Assembly (NCBI RefSeq): GCF_040409805.1 | Contig: NZ_CP099572.1 | Span: 1-64,000, forward strand | Reading direction: 5' to 3' | Length of the DNA: 64,000 nt | DNA from: Polynucleobacter sp. MWH-UH23A | Lineage (GTDB): Bacteria; Pseudomonadota; Gammaproteobacteria; Burkholderiales; Burkholderiaceae | In this document: one piece after another, positions 1 to 10,813 of the stretch | Numbering within the stretch: position 1 is the first letter of the stretch | Layout of the letters: each line of letters opens with the position of its first letter | Translations under genes and position numbers: made by a program | The notes under the pieces: generated by a model | The model's input: the letters and a program-made list of their open reading frames with translations, nothing else | What the model was told of the DNA's origin: nothing | Databases searched by the model: none

Positions 1-39
1 ATAACTTTGCAGGATCGCTACAATGGATCCTCCAAAAAT

Positions 40-1470
40 ATGAGCAACCTACAAAATCCCCCCTCCTTGAATTCAATCAGTCCTTTTGGTTTTTGGGACG
101 GCGCCGTTGGCGCACTCTCACGCGAACTATCACCACAACAGTTTAAAACCTGGATACAGCCATTAGTATTGCTATCTTTTGATGAGAGTGACCGCTTACT
201 AACAATTGGAGCCCCAAACCGCTTTAAGTTGGACTGGATTAAAAAAACTTTTGCAGAACGTTTCCAAGAAATGGCTGCGGACTACTTTGGGGGACCAATC
301 AATGTTCACTTTGCACTGGCGGTTGAAGGTGCCGTACAAGCAAGAGCAACTGGCGCCAGCGAGATTTCCGAGCCTGTGGTCGGCGTCGAAACCCATACAA
401 ATACCTCGCCAAATATTTCCGTTGAAGAACAGTCTTTTGAAATTGAGGATCATTCGAAACTTAATCCAAACCTTACTTTTGAGACCTTTGTAACCGGCAA
501 AGCAAATCAACTTGCTAGGGCGGCCTCGATTCAGGTTGCGCACAACCCAGGAACCTCATACAACCCAATGTTTTTATATGGTGGTGTTGGTCTTGGAAAA
601 ACCCATTTAATTCATGCGATTGGTAACCATCTCCTCAAGGAAAAACCAAACGCTCGTATTCGTTATATCCACGCTGAACAATATGTATCCGACGTGGTTC
701 GTGCTTACCAACAAAAGGCTTTTGATCGTTTTAAGCGTTATTACCACTCGCTTGATCTGTTGTTGATTGACGATATCCAATTTTTTAGTGGCAAATCAAG
801 AACCCAAGAAGAGTTCTTTTATGCCTTCGAAGCGCTCTTAAGCAACAAATCTCAGGTGATTATTACAAGCGATACCTACCCAAAAGAAATGGCTGGTATT
901 GATGATCGACTCATTTCACGCTTTGATTCTGGTTTGACGGTAGCCATTGAACCTCCTGAACTGGAAATGCGAGTGGCCATCCTTATGAAGAAGGCCGCCA
1001 ACGAGGGCATCCCCATGAGTGAGGATGTGGCATTTTTTGTAGCCAAACATCTGCGCTCTAATGTGCGCGAGCTTGAAGGCGCCTTGAGAAAGATTCTGGC
1101 TTTTGTTCGCTTTCATGGTCGCGAGGTCACTATTGAGGTGGCCAGAACCGCCTTGAAGGATTTGCTATCAATTCAAAATCGTCAAATTTCGGTTGAGAAC
1201 ATACAAAAAGCAGTGGCAGACTTCTACAGCATTAAGGTTGCTGATATGTATTCAAAAAAACGTCCAGCTAATATTGCTCGCCCGAGACAAATTGCCATGT
1301 TTATGGCCAAAGAATTAACCCAAAAAAGCCTACCAGAAATAGGCGAGTTGTTTGGGGGTCGTGATCACACCACTGTTTTACACGCCGTTCGTAAGATTGC
1401 AGAAGAGCGAGCTCACGACAGCCAGTTAAACCATGAGATTCACGTTATTGAGCAAACACTAAAGTCATAA
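40..1470 (+). CDS. dnaA: Chromosomal replication initiator protein DnaA
   Basis: DnaA is the AAA+ ATPase that binds DnaA boxes and melts oriC. All four domains are visible: an N-terminal helicase-loading domain (about residues 10-80, beginning [21 protein letters not shown]), a poorly conserved linker, an AAA+ core with Walker A GVGLGKTH (Lys187) and Walker [10 protein letters not shown], and a C-terminal helix-turn-helix with the signature [15 protein letters not shown] that reads DnaA boxes. The ATG at 40 gives 476 residues and a family-like start. An in-frame TTG at 7 is possible but less likely. The promoter lies outside the window. oriC follows directly downstream. Confidence 0.97.
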   Translation: MSNLQNPPSLNSISPFGFWDGAVGALSRELSPQQFKTWIQPLVLLSFDESDRLLTIGAPNRFKLDWIKKTFAERFQEMAADYFGGPINVHFALAVEGAVQARATGASEISEPVVGVETHTNTSPNISVEEQSFEIEDHSKLNPNLTFETFVTGKANQLARAASIQVAHNPGTSYNPMFLYGGVGLGKTHLIHAIGNHLLKEKPNARIRYIHAEQYVSDVVRAYQQKAFDRFKRYYHSLDLLLIDDIQFFSGKSRTQEEFFYAFEALLSNKSQVIITSDTYPKEMAGIDDRLISRFDSGLTVAIEPPELEMRVAILMKKAANEGIPMSEDVAFFVAKHLRSNVRELEGALRKILAFVRFHGREVTIEVARTALKDLLSIQNRQISVENIQKAVADFYSIKVADMYSKKRPANIARPRQIAMFMAKELTQKSLPEIGELFGGRDHTTVLHAVRKIAEERAHDSQLNHEIHVIEQTLKS

Positions 1471-1733
1471 TTTTTACTTGTGGATAAACGTGTGAATAAC
1501 CCTAGGGATAAGTTTGGGGATTGCTTGTGGATAAATTGTGGAAAGATCCCGCTTCATGCAAAAATAGGGTCTTAAAGAAAAGTTATCCCGTTTTTATGCA
1601 GTGTTTATACAGAAGTTTTCCACAGGTTTTTTGGCGTTTAATGTGTTGTTTTGTTTGAGGTTTTTGACTTATCCACGGAAAAGACGGCCCTTATTACTAT
1701 TACTATTTAGATATATACAAGGATTTAAAAGCA
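1471..1733. other. oriC: Replication origin oriC (dnaA-dnaN intergenic)
   Basis: This AT-rich spacer between dnaA and dnaN carries a DnaA-box cluster. Perfect TGTGGATAA boxes (reverse of TTATCCACA) lie at 1479-1487 and 1526-1534. One-mismatch boxes are TTTTCCACA at 1616-1624 and TTATCCACG at 1669-1677. Weaker matches occur near 1537-1545 and 1583-1590. The last box is followed by the GC-rich GACGGCCC and then by an AT-rich trinucleotide tract at 1691-1710. Only one GATC is present, so Dam/SeqA-type control is unlikely. The position beside dnaA and the box density make this the origin with high confidence. The exact unwinding site is inferred. Confidence 0.92.
1669..1715. promoter_or_regulatory. 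Putative oriC unwinding module (DnaA box, GC spacer, DnaA-trio tract)
   Basis: DnaA box TTATCCACG (1669-1677) is followed by a short GC-rich segment (1683-1690) and by repeated triplets reading TTATTACTATTACTATTTAG (1691-1710). This is the order described for the bacterial basal unwinding system, in which DnaA assembles from the box onto single-stranded DnaA-trio repeats. The tract lies only about 25 bases before the dnaN start. The resemblance is seen in the sequence; the function is inferred. Confidence 0.6.
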
Positions 1734-2849
1734 ATGCAACTTGTCAACACCTCACGCGATAGTTTGTTAAAGCCACTACAAGTAGTAAGTGGAATTGTTG
1801 AGCGTAGACACACTTTGCCAATTTTGGCGAATCTCTTATTTAAAAAGAGTGGTGAGAGAGTGTCTTTTGTATCAACAGATATTGAAATTCAAATTACAAC
1901 AAATGCTAATTTTGGTGTCGGCTCCGAAGATGTCACTACAACTGTTGCCGCAAGAAAGTTGTTAGATATTTTGCGAGCACTACCCGAGGGTCCGGTTTCT
2001 TTAAATCTTAAGGATAACCGTATGGTTGTTCAGAGTGGCAAAAGCCGTTTTTCTTTGCAAACATTATCTGCAACCGAGTTCCCAGTTATGCAAAGTGTTG
2101 GCGAGGTTACAGCTGCTTGGAAAATGACGCGGAAAAGTTTTCGCCAATTGATTAGTCAAGTGCACTTTTCTATGGCTCAACAAGATATTCGCTATTACTT
2201 AAACGGAATGTTGTTGGTTGTAGAGGGTAAAGAGGTGGTTGCTGTTGCAACTGATGGACATCGTTTGGCATTTTCTCAGGTTCAACTTACAGAAGCTCCG
2301 TCAGGATCTGGTCAGCGCCAAGAAATTATTATTCCTCGTAAAACCATACTTGAGTGCCAACACCTACTTGAAGATTCGGATGAATCATTGGAAATTAGTT
2401 TGACTGCCAATCAAGTTAAATTTACTTTTGGTGATATTGAGCTTATTTCTAAATTGGTTGAGGGTAAGTTCCCAGATTTCCAAAGGGTGATTCCAAAGGG
2501 GCACAAAAATTCTTTGGTGGTTGGTCGTGATGTGTTGCAAGCAGCATTGCAGCGCGCAGCTATTCTTACTACCGACAAATTCAAAGGTGTGCGCTTCTCT
2601 TTATCTCCAAACAAGATCACCGTTCAGTCTACTAATGCTGAGCAAGAAGAAGCCCAAGAAGAAATTGAAACTGAATACAGCGGCGATGCTGTGGAAATTG
2701 GTTTTAATGTGAGTTACTTGTTAGACGTATTGGCGAACCTAAAGAATGAAAAAATTCAAATTAGTTTAGGTGATGCCAACAGTAGTGCTGTAATCACATT
2801 ACCGGGATCAGAAGACTTTAAGTATGTAGTAATGCCAATGCGCATTTAA
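1734..2849 (+). CDS. dnaN: DNA polymerase III beta subunit (sliding clamp)
   Basis: The beta clamp is a dimeric ring that tethers DNA polymerase III and other partners to DNA. The 371-residue length and three successive clamp folds match the family. The N-terminus begins MQLVNTSRDSLLKPLQVVSG and the conserved C-terminal end is YVVMPMRI, which contributes to the hydrophobic cleft used by clamp-binding motifs. An AAGGA at 1719-1723 precedes the ATG by about 10 bases and supports this start. It follows oriC and precedes gyrB by 11 bases, the classical origin gene order, so the two are probably co-transcribed. Confidence 0.97.
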   Translation: MQLVNTSRDSLLKPLQVVSGIVERRHTLPILANLLFKKSGERVSFVSTDIEIQITTNANFGVGSEDVTTTVAARKLLDILRALPEGPVSLNLKDNRMVVQSGKSRFSLQTLSATEFPVMQSVGEVTAAWKMTRKSFRQLISQVHFSMAQQDIRYYLNGMLLVVEGKEVVAVATDGHRLAFSQVQLTEAPSGSGQRQEIIIPRKTILECQHLLEDSDESLEISLTANQVKFTFGDIELISKLVEGKFPDFQRVIPKGHKNSLVVGRDVLQAALQRAAILTTDKFKGVRFSLSPNKITVQSTNAEQEEAQEEIETEYSGDAVEIGFNVSYLLDVLANLKNEKIQISLGDANSSAVITLPGSEDFKYVVMPMRI

Positions 2850-2854
2850 TGTAG

Positions 2855-5359
<2,505 letters not shown>

Positions 5360-5361
5360 AT

Positions 5362-5856
5362 ATGGCAACCAAAAAATTAAAACCACCGAAGGTGGATCGG
5401 TCTTCTATTGTTGTTAAATCTTCGCCAATTCATGGCAAAGGTGTCTTTGTGGCTAAGCCCATCAAAAAGGGCCAAGCAATTATTGAATACAAGGGTGAAC
5501 GCATTAGTTGGAAGCTTGCTGAAAAACGGCACCCACATGACCCTAAAGACCCAAATCACACTTTTTATTTTTCTTTAGAAGATGGCCGTGTTATTGATGC
5601 AAAGTATGGTGGTAATGCTGCGCGATGGATTAACCACTCTTGCAGGCCTAGCTGCGAAACTCGTGAAGATAGTTTTGATGGTGAACCACGAGTTTTTATC
5701 TATGCCATGCGAGCCCTTAAAGTTGGTGAGGAGTTGTTTTATGACTACTCGCTGGATGTTGAAGGACCAATCACCAAGAAGCTAAAAAAAGAGTACGAAT
5801 GTCGTTGTGGCGCTAAAAAGTGCCGCGGGACCATGCTATCCCTCGACAACAAATAA
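5362..5856 (+). CDS. SET domain-containing protein-lysine methyltransferase
   Basis: SET enzymes transfer methyl groups from S-adenosylmethionine to protein lysines. In 164 residues the protein has a near-complete minimal SET fold: a SAM-binding HGKGVF segment (residues 24-29), the pseudoknot motif NHSC (91-94), the catalytic-tyrosine region EELFYDYS (123-130), and a post-SET zinc site in which Cys147, Cys149 and Cys154 probably join Cys98 of the NHSCRPSC element. That eukaryotic-type post-SET site suggests an active histone-methyltransferase-like enzyme. The start is 2 bases after gyrB, so the gene probably belongs to the dnaN-gyrB unit. The substrate is unknown; a basic histone-like protein is only a guess. 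Confidence 0.88.
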   Translation: MATKKLKPPKVDRSSIVVKSSPIHGKGVFVAKPIKKGQAIIEYKGERISWKLAEKRHPHDPKDPNHTFYFSLEDGRVIDAKYGGNAARWINHSCRPSCETREDSFDGEPRVFIYAMRALKVGEELFYDYSLDVEGPITKKLKKEYECRCGAKKCRGTMLSLDNK

Positions 5857-5870
5857 GCTCAACAGTTTAT

Positions 5871-6095
5871 ATGTTGTACATCACCATTCAAGAGCTTGAG
5901 GCTGCCATTAATTATTGGCGAAACCTGTCTCCCGCGAGGGGGGATGAGCTCAGTCTATGCGCCGAAGCCTCTACTTTGGCAAAGGCGTATGCCCTAATGA
6001 TTATTCAAGGCTCCCAACGCGCCCCTTTGGATGTCTTAGATGAATCAGCAAGAATTGCGATTCAAAAAATTATTAAAAATACCCAAAGCTCATAA
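5871..6095 (+). CDS. Small DUF3717-type protein
   Basis: This 74-residue protein begins MLYITIQELEAAINYWRNLS and contains the stretch GDELSLCAEASTLAKAYALM. I recognise these as the hallmark of the DUF3717 family found mainly in Burkholderiales. No function is known. It is soluble, mostly helical by appearance, and has no signal peptide or membrane segment. The ATG at 5871 is preferred over an in-frame GTG at 5820 that would overlap the SET gene. It lies 14 bases downstream of the SET gene and ends the origin gene run. The family assignment is from memory of the motif. Confidence 0.75.
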   Translation: MLYITIQELEAAINYWRNLSPARGDELSLCAEASTLAKAYALMIIQGSQRAPLDVLDESARIAIQKIIKNTQSS

Positions 6096-6119
6096 TTTAC
6101 AAACCCTTTTAATTTAGGG

Positions 6120-6155
6120 TAATTGCTATATATAGCTAGGCTGTTCTAGGTTATT
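6120..6155. promoter_or_regulatory. Candidate control region upstream of the Liv-type ABC operon
   Basis: A perfect 12-base palindrome, GCTATATATAGC, lies at 6125-6136. It is followed by two CTAGG direct repeats (6136-6140 and 6146-6150) whose starts are 10 bases apart, one helical turn. The cluster ends about 40 bases before the first importer gene. It could be a promoter -10 region with an operator, but no convincing -35 hexamer was seen. Confidence 0.35.
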
Positions 6156-6188
6156 CTCAAAGTCTTGCCCCAGCAGGGGGTAGAGGGT

Positions 6189-6956
6189 ATGAACTTGCAA
6201 GAAACAATATTAAAAACAATTGGTCTGGGAAAATCCTTTAAGGGGTTTTCAGCGGTAAGCGACGTTAACTTGGATGTAACCAGAGGAACCATTCACGCCC
6301 TTATTGGGCCAAATGGGGCTGGAAAAACAACCTGCTTTAATTTGCTGACAAAATTTTTGGAGCCAACTAGCGGCCAAATTTTATTCAATGGCTTTGATAT
6401 CACCAATGAGGCCCCATCACAAATTGCACGTCGGGGTGTGATTCGATCATTTCAAATTTCCGCAGTTTTCCCCCATTTAACAGTGTTGGAAAACGTTCGT
6501 GTTGCACTGCAGCGAGGATTGGGCACCGAATTCCATTTTTGGAAACCAGGAAGCTCACTGGATGTCCTAAACGAAAGGGCTTTAGAGCTATTGCAGGAGG
6601 TTGGTTTAGAGAAGTTTGCGGACGAAGAGACTATGAATTTAGCCTATGGTCGTAAAAGGGCGCTAGAAATTGCAACCACTTTGGCGATGGAACCAGAGTT
6701 GATGTTGTTGGATGAGCCCACTCAGGGCATGGGTCACGAGGATGTTGAGCGCGTTACCGAATTAATTGATCGCGTCTCTAAAGGGCGAACCATCTTGATG
6801 GTTGAGCACAATATGAAGGTTGTTTCTTCTATTGCCGATCGCATTACGGTGTTGCAGCGTGGTTCCGTTTTGGCTGAAGGCTCTTATCACGAGGTTTCCA
6901 ATAATCCCTTGGTGGTTGAGGCCTACATGGGTAGCCATGGGGGAGATGCTTTATGA
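6189..6956 (+). CDS. livG: Branched-chain/amide-type ABC transporter ATP-binding protein (LivG-like)
   Basis: This is one of two ATPases that energise a HAAT-family (branched-chain amino acid, urea or amide) importer. It has Walker A GPNGAGKTT, a signature region LAYGRKRALEIA of the LivG type in place of canonical LSGGQ, Walker B LMLLDEPTQGMG and the switch histidine in MVEHNMK. At 255 residues the length is normal. The start chosen is ATG 6189, preceded by an AGGGGG; an in-frame TTG at 6165 is less likely. The stop overlaps the next start as ATGA. It is the first of five genes encoding ATPase, ATPase, binding protein and two permeases. The ligand is unknown. Confidence 0.9.
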   Translation: MNLQETILKTIGLGKSFKGFSAVSDVNLDVTRGTIHALIGPNGAGKTTCFNLLTKFLEPTSGQILFNGFDITNEAPSQIARRGVIRSFQISAVFPHLTVLENVRVALQRGLGTEFHFWKPGSSLDVLNERALELLQEVGLEKFADEETMNLAYGRKRALEIATTLAMEPELMLLDEPTQGMGHEDVERVTELIDRVSKGRTILMVEHNMKVVSSIADRITVLQRGSVLAEGSYHEVSNNPLVVEAYMGSHGGDAL

Positions 6957-7654
6957 CCATGGCCCTTGAGGTTAAAAATTTAGAGTCTTGGTATGGCGAG
7001 TCCCATATTTTGCATGGTGTGAATTTTGCCGTGCGCGATGGCGAGGTTGTAACGCTATTGGGAAGAAACGGCGCTGGCCGAAGCACTATTTTGAAATCCA
7101 TTTTGGGTTTAACTAGCAAAAGAACCGGCTCCGTTCAGGTCTACGGTGCGGAAACTATTTCGATGCCGACATACAAAATTGCTCGCCTTGGAGTCGGATT
7201 TTGTCCTGAAGAGCGAGGCATTTTTGCCAGCCTAAGCACCGAAGAGAACTTGCTTTTATTGCCAGAGGTTGCACCCGGTGGAATGGGTTTAGATGAAATC
7301 TATGAAATGTTCCCAAATCTGTATGAGCGACGTAACAGCCCTGGAACACGTCTTTCTGGTGGCGAGCAACAGATGTTGGCTATGGCGCGTATTTTGAGAA
7401 CGGGCGCCAAGCTACTTTTGCTCGATGAGATTACTGAAGGCTTGGCTCCAGTGATTGTGCAAAAGCTGGGTGAGGTTGTAACCAGTTTGCGCAAGAAAGG
7501 CTTCACTATTGTGTTGGTTGAGCAAAACTTCCGTTTTGCAGCGCCATTAGCGGATCGACATTATGTTGTTGAGCACGGAAATGTGGTTGAGGTTGTACAG
7601 CAAAACGAGTTGGCTGAAAAAGCGGCCTTATTAAATGAGTATCTTGGTGTTTAG
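6953..7654 (+). CDS. livF: Branched-chain/amide-type ABC transporter ATP-binding protein (LivF-like)
   Basis: This is the second ATPase of the importer, 233 residues, translationally coupled to the first through a 4-base overlap. The signature LSGGEQQMLAMARIL, Walker B LLLLDEITEGLAPV and switch histidine region are intact. The Walker A motif reads GRNGAGRST, so Arg43 (codon CGA at 7079-7081) takes the place of the usual catalytic lysine. Its partner has a normal lysine, which could make one of the two ATP sites weak. I have an impression that Arg-containing versions occur in some Burkholderiales LivF proteins, so this may be a subfamily trait rather than damage. Confidence 0.9.
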   Translation: MTMALEVKNLESWYGESHILHGVNFAVRDGEVVTLLGRNGAGRSTILKSILGLTSKRTGSVQVYGAETISMPTYKIARLGVGFCPEERGIFASLSTEENLLLLPEVAPGGMGLDEIYEMFPNLYERRNSPGTRLSGGEQQMLAMARILRTGAKLLLLDEITEGLAPVIVQKLGEVVTSLRKKGFTIVLVEQNFRFAAPLADRHYVVEHGNVVEVVQQNELAEKAALLNEYLGV

Positions 7655-7675
7655 TAGTTTTTATAGGAGATGGGT

Positions 7676-8902
7676 ATGAAGTTAAAGCAAATTACCGCAA
7701 GTCTGGTTGCAGCGACCATGTTCGCTTCAAATCCAGTTTTTGCACAAAATGGATCCAAAGTTAGTGGCGATGTTGTAAAGATTGGAGTATTAACCGATCT
7801 TTCTTCAACTTATTCCGATTTGGCTGGTCCGGGTGCGGTGATTGCCGCCAAAATGGCGATCGCAGATTTTTCTAAAGACGGCACAGTCATTGGTAAAAAG
7901 ATTGAACTTGTTAGTGCAGACCACCAAAACAAAGCAGACATTGCCGCCAATAAAGCTCGCGAATGGTATGACAAAGATGGTGTTGATGTAATTGTGGAGC
8001 TAGTTTCAACTAACGTTGCCTTGGCTGTAATGGAAGTCGCCGAACAAAAGAACAAAATTACCTTGGTTTCAGGTGCTGCATCATTGCCTATTACCAATGA
8101 GAAATGTACTGCCAATAACGTTCATTGGACTTACGACACTTACGCGCTTTCCAACGGAACAGGCAAGGCGGTTGTAAAGCAGGGCAAAAAGAATTGGTAC
8201 TTTATTACTGCTGACTATGCATTTGGTGCAGCTTTGGAAAAAGATGCTACAAGTGTTGTAACTGCTAACGGTGGAAAAGTATTAGGAACCAGCAAACACC
8301 CATTTCCAAATAGCGATTTCTCTTCATATCTCTTGAAGGCTCAAGCCAGCGGTGCTGATGTAGTGGCTTTAGCGAATGCCGGTCAAGACACTATCAATAC
8401 CGTTAAACAGGCTTCCGAGTTTGGTATTAACAAGAAGCAAACAGTTGTCCCTTTATTGATGTTTATTACAGACGTTCACTCTTTGGGATTAAATGCTGCT
8501 CAAGGTATGTACCTCACAGAAGGCTTCTACTGGGATAAAGATGACAAGACCCGCGCGTTTGCTAAACGTTTTATCTTGCAACATAAGCGCATGCCTAGCA
8601 TGGTTCAGGCCGGCGTTTATTCCTCTGTATTGGCTTATTTAAATGCGGTTCAAAAGGCTGGCACCGACGATACTCAAGCAGTAATGAAAGCCCTCAAATC
8701 AACCAACATTGATGACGGCCTCTTCAAAGGCAAGATTCGTGCAGACGGTAAGTTTGAGCATGATATGTACCTCTTGGAAGTGAAGAAACCATCTGAATCT
8801 AAGAGCCCATGGGATTACTACCATGTTCGTGCGGTGATTCCTGCTGCCGAGGCAACCCAACCACTTTCATTGTCACGATGCAAATTGGTTACTAATAAGT
8901 AA
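7676..8902 (+). CDS. Periplasmic ligand-binding protein of Liv-type ABC transporter
   Basis: This is a type I periplasmic binding protein (branched-chain amino acid family, LivJ-like). Residues 1-24 form a signal peptide ending near NPVFAQNG. The mature part starts with VVKIGVLTDLSS, a typical first beta strand, and has two alternating Rossmann-like lobes. An AGGAG at 7665-7669 sits 6 bases before ATG 7676, which decides that start over ATG 7670. At 408 residues the length is usual. It sits between the two ATPase genes and the two permease genes. The ligand cannot be told from sequence; amino acids, amides and carboxylic acids are all possible. Confidence 0.88.
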   Translation: MKLKQITASLVAATMFASNPVFAQNGSKVSGDVVKIGVLTDLSSTYSDLAGPGAVIAAKMAIADFSKDGTVIGKKIELVSADHQNKADIAANKAREWYDKDGVDVIVELVSTNVALAVMEVAEQKNKITLVSGAASLPITNEKCTANNVHWTYDTYALSNGTGKAVVKQGKKNWYFITADYAFGAALEKDATSVVTANGGKVLGTSKHPFPNSDFSSYLLKAQASGADVVALANAGQDTINTVKQASEFGINKKQTVVPLLMFITDVHSLGLNAAQGMYLTEGFYWDKDDKTRAFAKRFILQHKRMPSMVQAGVYSSVLAYLNAVQKAGTDDTQAVMKALKSTNIDDGLFKGKIRADGKFEHDMYLLEVKKPSESKSPWDYYHVRAVIPAAEATQPLSLSRCKLVTNK

Positions 8903-8916
8903 TTACAAAAACAAGC

Positions 8917-9837
8917 ATGTTTGAACTTCTTGGAATTACCCCACAAGGGCTGGTTGCCCAGCTCTTGGTGGGTTTAATTAATGGCTCTTTTTATGCCATT
9001 TTGAGTTTGGGGTTGGCCATTATTTTTGGCCTCCTCAACATTATTAATTTTGCTCATGGAGCGCAGTACACCATGGGCGCATTTATTGCCTGGATTGGCT
9101 TAACTCAAATTAGCCAATGGCTTGGCTTTCCCGAGCTATCAATCAATTATTGGTTTGCTTTAATTGTTGTCCCACTTGTTTTGGCGGGCTTTGGTTTGAT
9201 CCTTGAGCGGACGATGTTGCGTCGGCTTTATCACCTAGACCATTTGTACGGTTTATTACTAACTTTTGGATTGGCTTTGATTATTGAGGGAATGTTCCGT
9301 CATTGGTATGGAATTTCTGGTGAAAGCTATCCTGCTCCAGAGCTCTTACAGGGCGCGATCCCGCTAGAGTCCATTGGAATTATTTTGCCCAAGTATCGTT
9401 TGTGGGTTGTGGTGATTTCTTTGGCGGTTTGTTTCTCTACTTGGTATGTAATCGAGAGAACAAAGCTGGGCGCCTATCTGCGTGCGGGCACTGAAAATCC
9501 AAAATTACTTCAAGCATTTGGCATTAATGTGCCATTGATGATCTCTTTAGCATACGCCTATGGTGTTGGTTTGGCTGGTTTTGCTGGTGTGTTGGCTGCC
9601 CCGATCTTTCAGGTTAATCCGCTGATGGGATCCAACCTCATCATCGTTGTTTTTGCGGTGGTGGTGATTGGTGGTATGGGCTCAATCATGGGCGCGATTT
9701 TGACTGGTTTGGGCTTGGGCTTGGTCGAGGGCTTGACTAAGGTCTTCTATCCCGAGGCTTCAGGAGTTGTCATTTTTGTGATCATGGCAATCGTTCTCTT
9801 GATTCGTCCTGCTGGACTTTTTGGGCGGGAGAAATAA
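8917..9837 (+). CDS. livH: Branched-chain/amide-type ABC transporter permease (LivH-like)
   Basis: This is an inner-membrane permease subunit of the HAAT family, 306 residues with about eight hydrophobic helices. The N-terminal LLVGLINGSFYAILSLGLA and the INFAHGAQYTMGAF segment are typical of LivH. The C-terminal GGMGSIMGAILTGLGLGLVEG is the ATPase-contacting loop region. It would form a heterodimer with the LivM-like product encoded immediately downstream (2 bases between stop and start). The gene begins 14 bases after the binding-protein gene, consistent with one operon. Confidence 0.92.
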   Translation: MFELLGITPQGLVAQLLVGLINGSFYAILSLGLAIIFGLLNIINFAHGAQYTMGAFIAWIGLTQISQWLGFPELSINYWFALIVVPLVLAGFGLILERTMLRRLYHLDHLYGLLLTFGLALIIEGMFRHWYGISGESYPAPELLQGAIPLESIGIILPKYRLWVVVISLAVCFSTWYVIERTKLGAYLRAGTENPKLLQAFGINVPLMISLAYAYGVGLAGFAGVLAAPIFQVNPLMGSNLIIVVFAVVVIGGMGSIMGAILTGLGLGLVEGLTKVFYPEASGVVIFVIMAIVLLIRPAGLFGREK

Positions 9838-9839
9838 TC

Positions 9840-10769
9840 ATGAATCCCAAAACAAAATTGCTTTACGCCATTTTGGTTTTAATTGCCCTGCTGTTGCCGT
9901 TTCAAGATTTCATTTATCTTGTTTTTGCAATGAAGGTTTTGTGTTTCGCTCTTTTTGCTTGCGCATTTAATTTGCTGCTTGGCTTCACTGGTCTTTTGTC
10001 TTTTGGTCACGCTGCATTTTTTGGAACCGCCGCTTACATCACGGCTTACTTCTGTAAAGAGGCTGGCTTTTCGCCGGAGCTTGGTATTTTCTTGGGCGTA
10101 GTAGGTTCGGGTGTTCTTGGCTTTTTGATAGGATCCCTTGCCATTCGTCGCCAGGGTATCTACTTTGCGATGGTGACTTTGGCGCTCTCGCAAATGATTT
10201 ATTTCCTGGCCGTGCAACTTCCTTATACGGGTGGCGAAGATGGCATTCAGGGCGTACCGCGCGGAATGCTGTTTGGCTTAATTGACCTCAAAGATGATGT
10301 AGCCATGTATTACTTTGTCTTGGCCGTTTTCTTGTTTGGGTTTGCATTGATCATGCGTGCCGTTCACTCGCCTTTCGGCCAAGTATTAAAAGCCATTCGT
10401 GAGAATGAGCCGCGTGCGATTTCTTTGGGTTACGACGTTGATCGTTTCAAGCTAATGTCTTTTGTCATTTCCGCGACGCTTGCTGGATTAGCGGGCTCAA
10501 TGAAGTCTCTAGTCTTCCAGCTGGCAACCCTGACTGACGTTCATTGGCATATGTCCGGTGAAGTGGTGTTGATGACTTTGCTCGGTGGCATGGGAACAAT
10601 TTTGGGTCCAGTTGTTGGCGCTGGCATTGTGGTTGGTTTGCAAAACTATCTCGCGAATATTGGATCTTGGAGCACGATTGCAACCGGATTTATTTTTGTA
10701 ATTTGTGTGCTGGCATTTCGTCGCGGTGTTGTTGGTGAAATTGTTGCGCACCTTAAAAATAAAAACTAA
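9840..10769 (+). CDS. livM: Branched-chain/amide-type ABC transporter permease (LivM-like)
   Basis: This is the second permease of the importer, 309 residues and strongly hydrophobic. The family motifs LLLGFTGLLSFGHAAFFGTAAY and, near the C-terminus, LLGGMGTILGPVVGAG are seen. The latter is the cytoplasmic coupling loop that contacts an ATPase. It is the last gene of the five-gene operon. A 10-bp hairpin 45 bases downstream is a plausible operon end. The N-terminus is short and has no extra domain. Confidence 0.92.
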   Translation: MNPKTKLLYAILVLIALLLPFQDFIYLVFAMKVLCFALFACAFNLLLGFTGLLSFGHAAFFGTAAYITAYFCKEAGFSPELGIFLGVVGSGVLGFLIGSLAIRRQGIYFAMVTLALSQMIYFLAVQLPYTGGEDGIQGVPRGMLFGLIDLKDDVAMYYFVLAVFLFGFALIMRAVHSPFGQVLKAIRENEPRAISLGYDVDRFKLMSFVISATLAGLAGSMKSLVFQLATLTDVHWHMSGEVVLMTLLGGMGTILGPVVGAGIVVGLQNYLANIGSWSTIATGFIFVICVLAFRRGVVGEIVAHLKNKN

Positions 10770-10813
10770 GAAACAAAACGAAGTTTTTGTTTTCCTCTTA
10801 TTATTTAGTTTTT

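Noticed and set aside
5820..5870. GTG start for the DUF3717-type gene
   Set aside because: It would overlap the end of the SET gene, and the added residues are not family-like.
7665..7675. ATG 7670 as start of the binding-protein gene
   Set aside because: It overlaps the last base of the Shine-Dalgarno region AGGAG; ATG 7676 has proper spacing.
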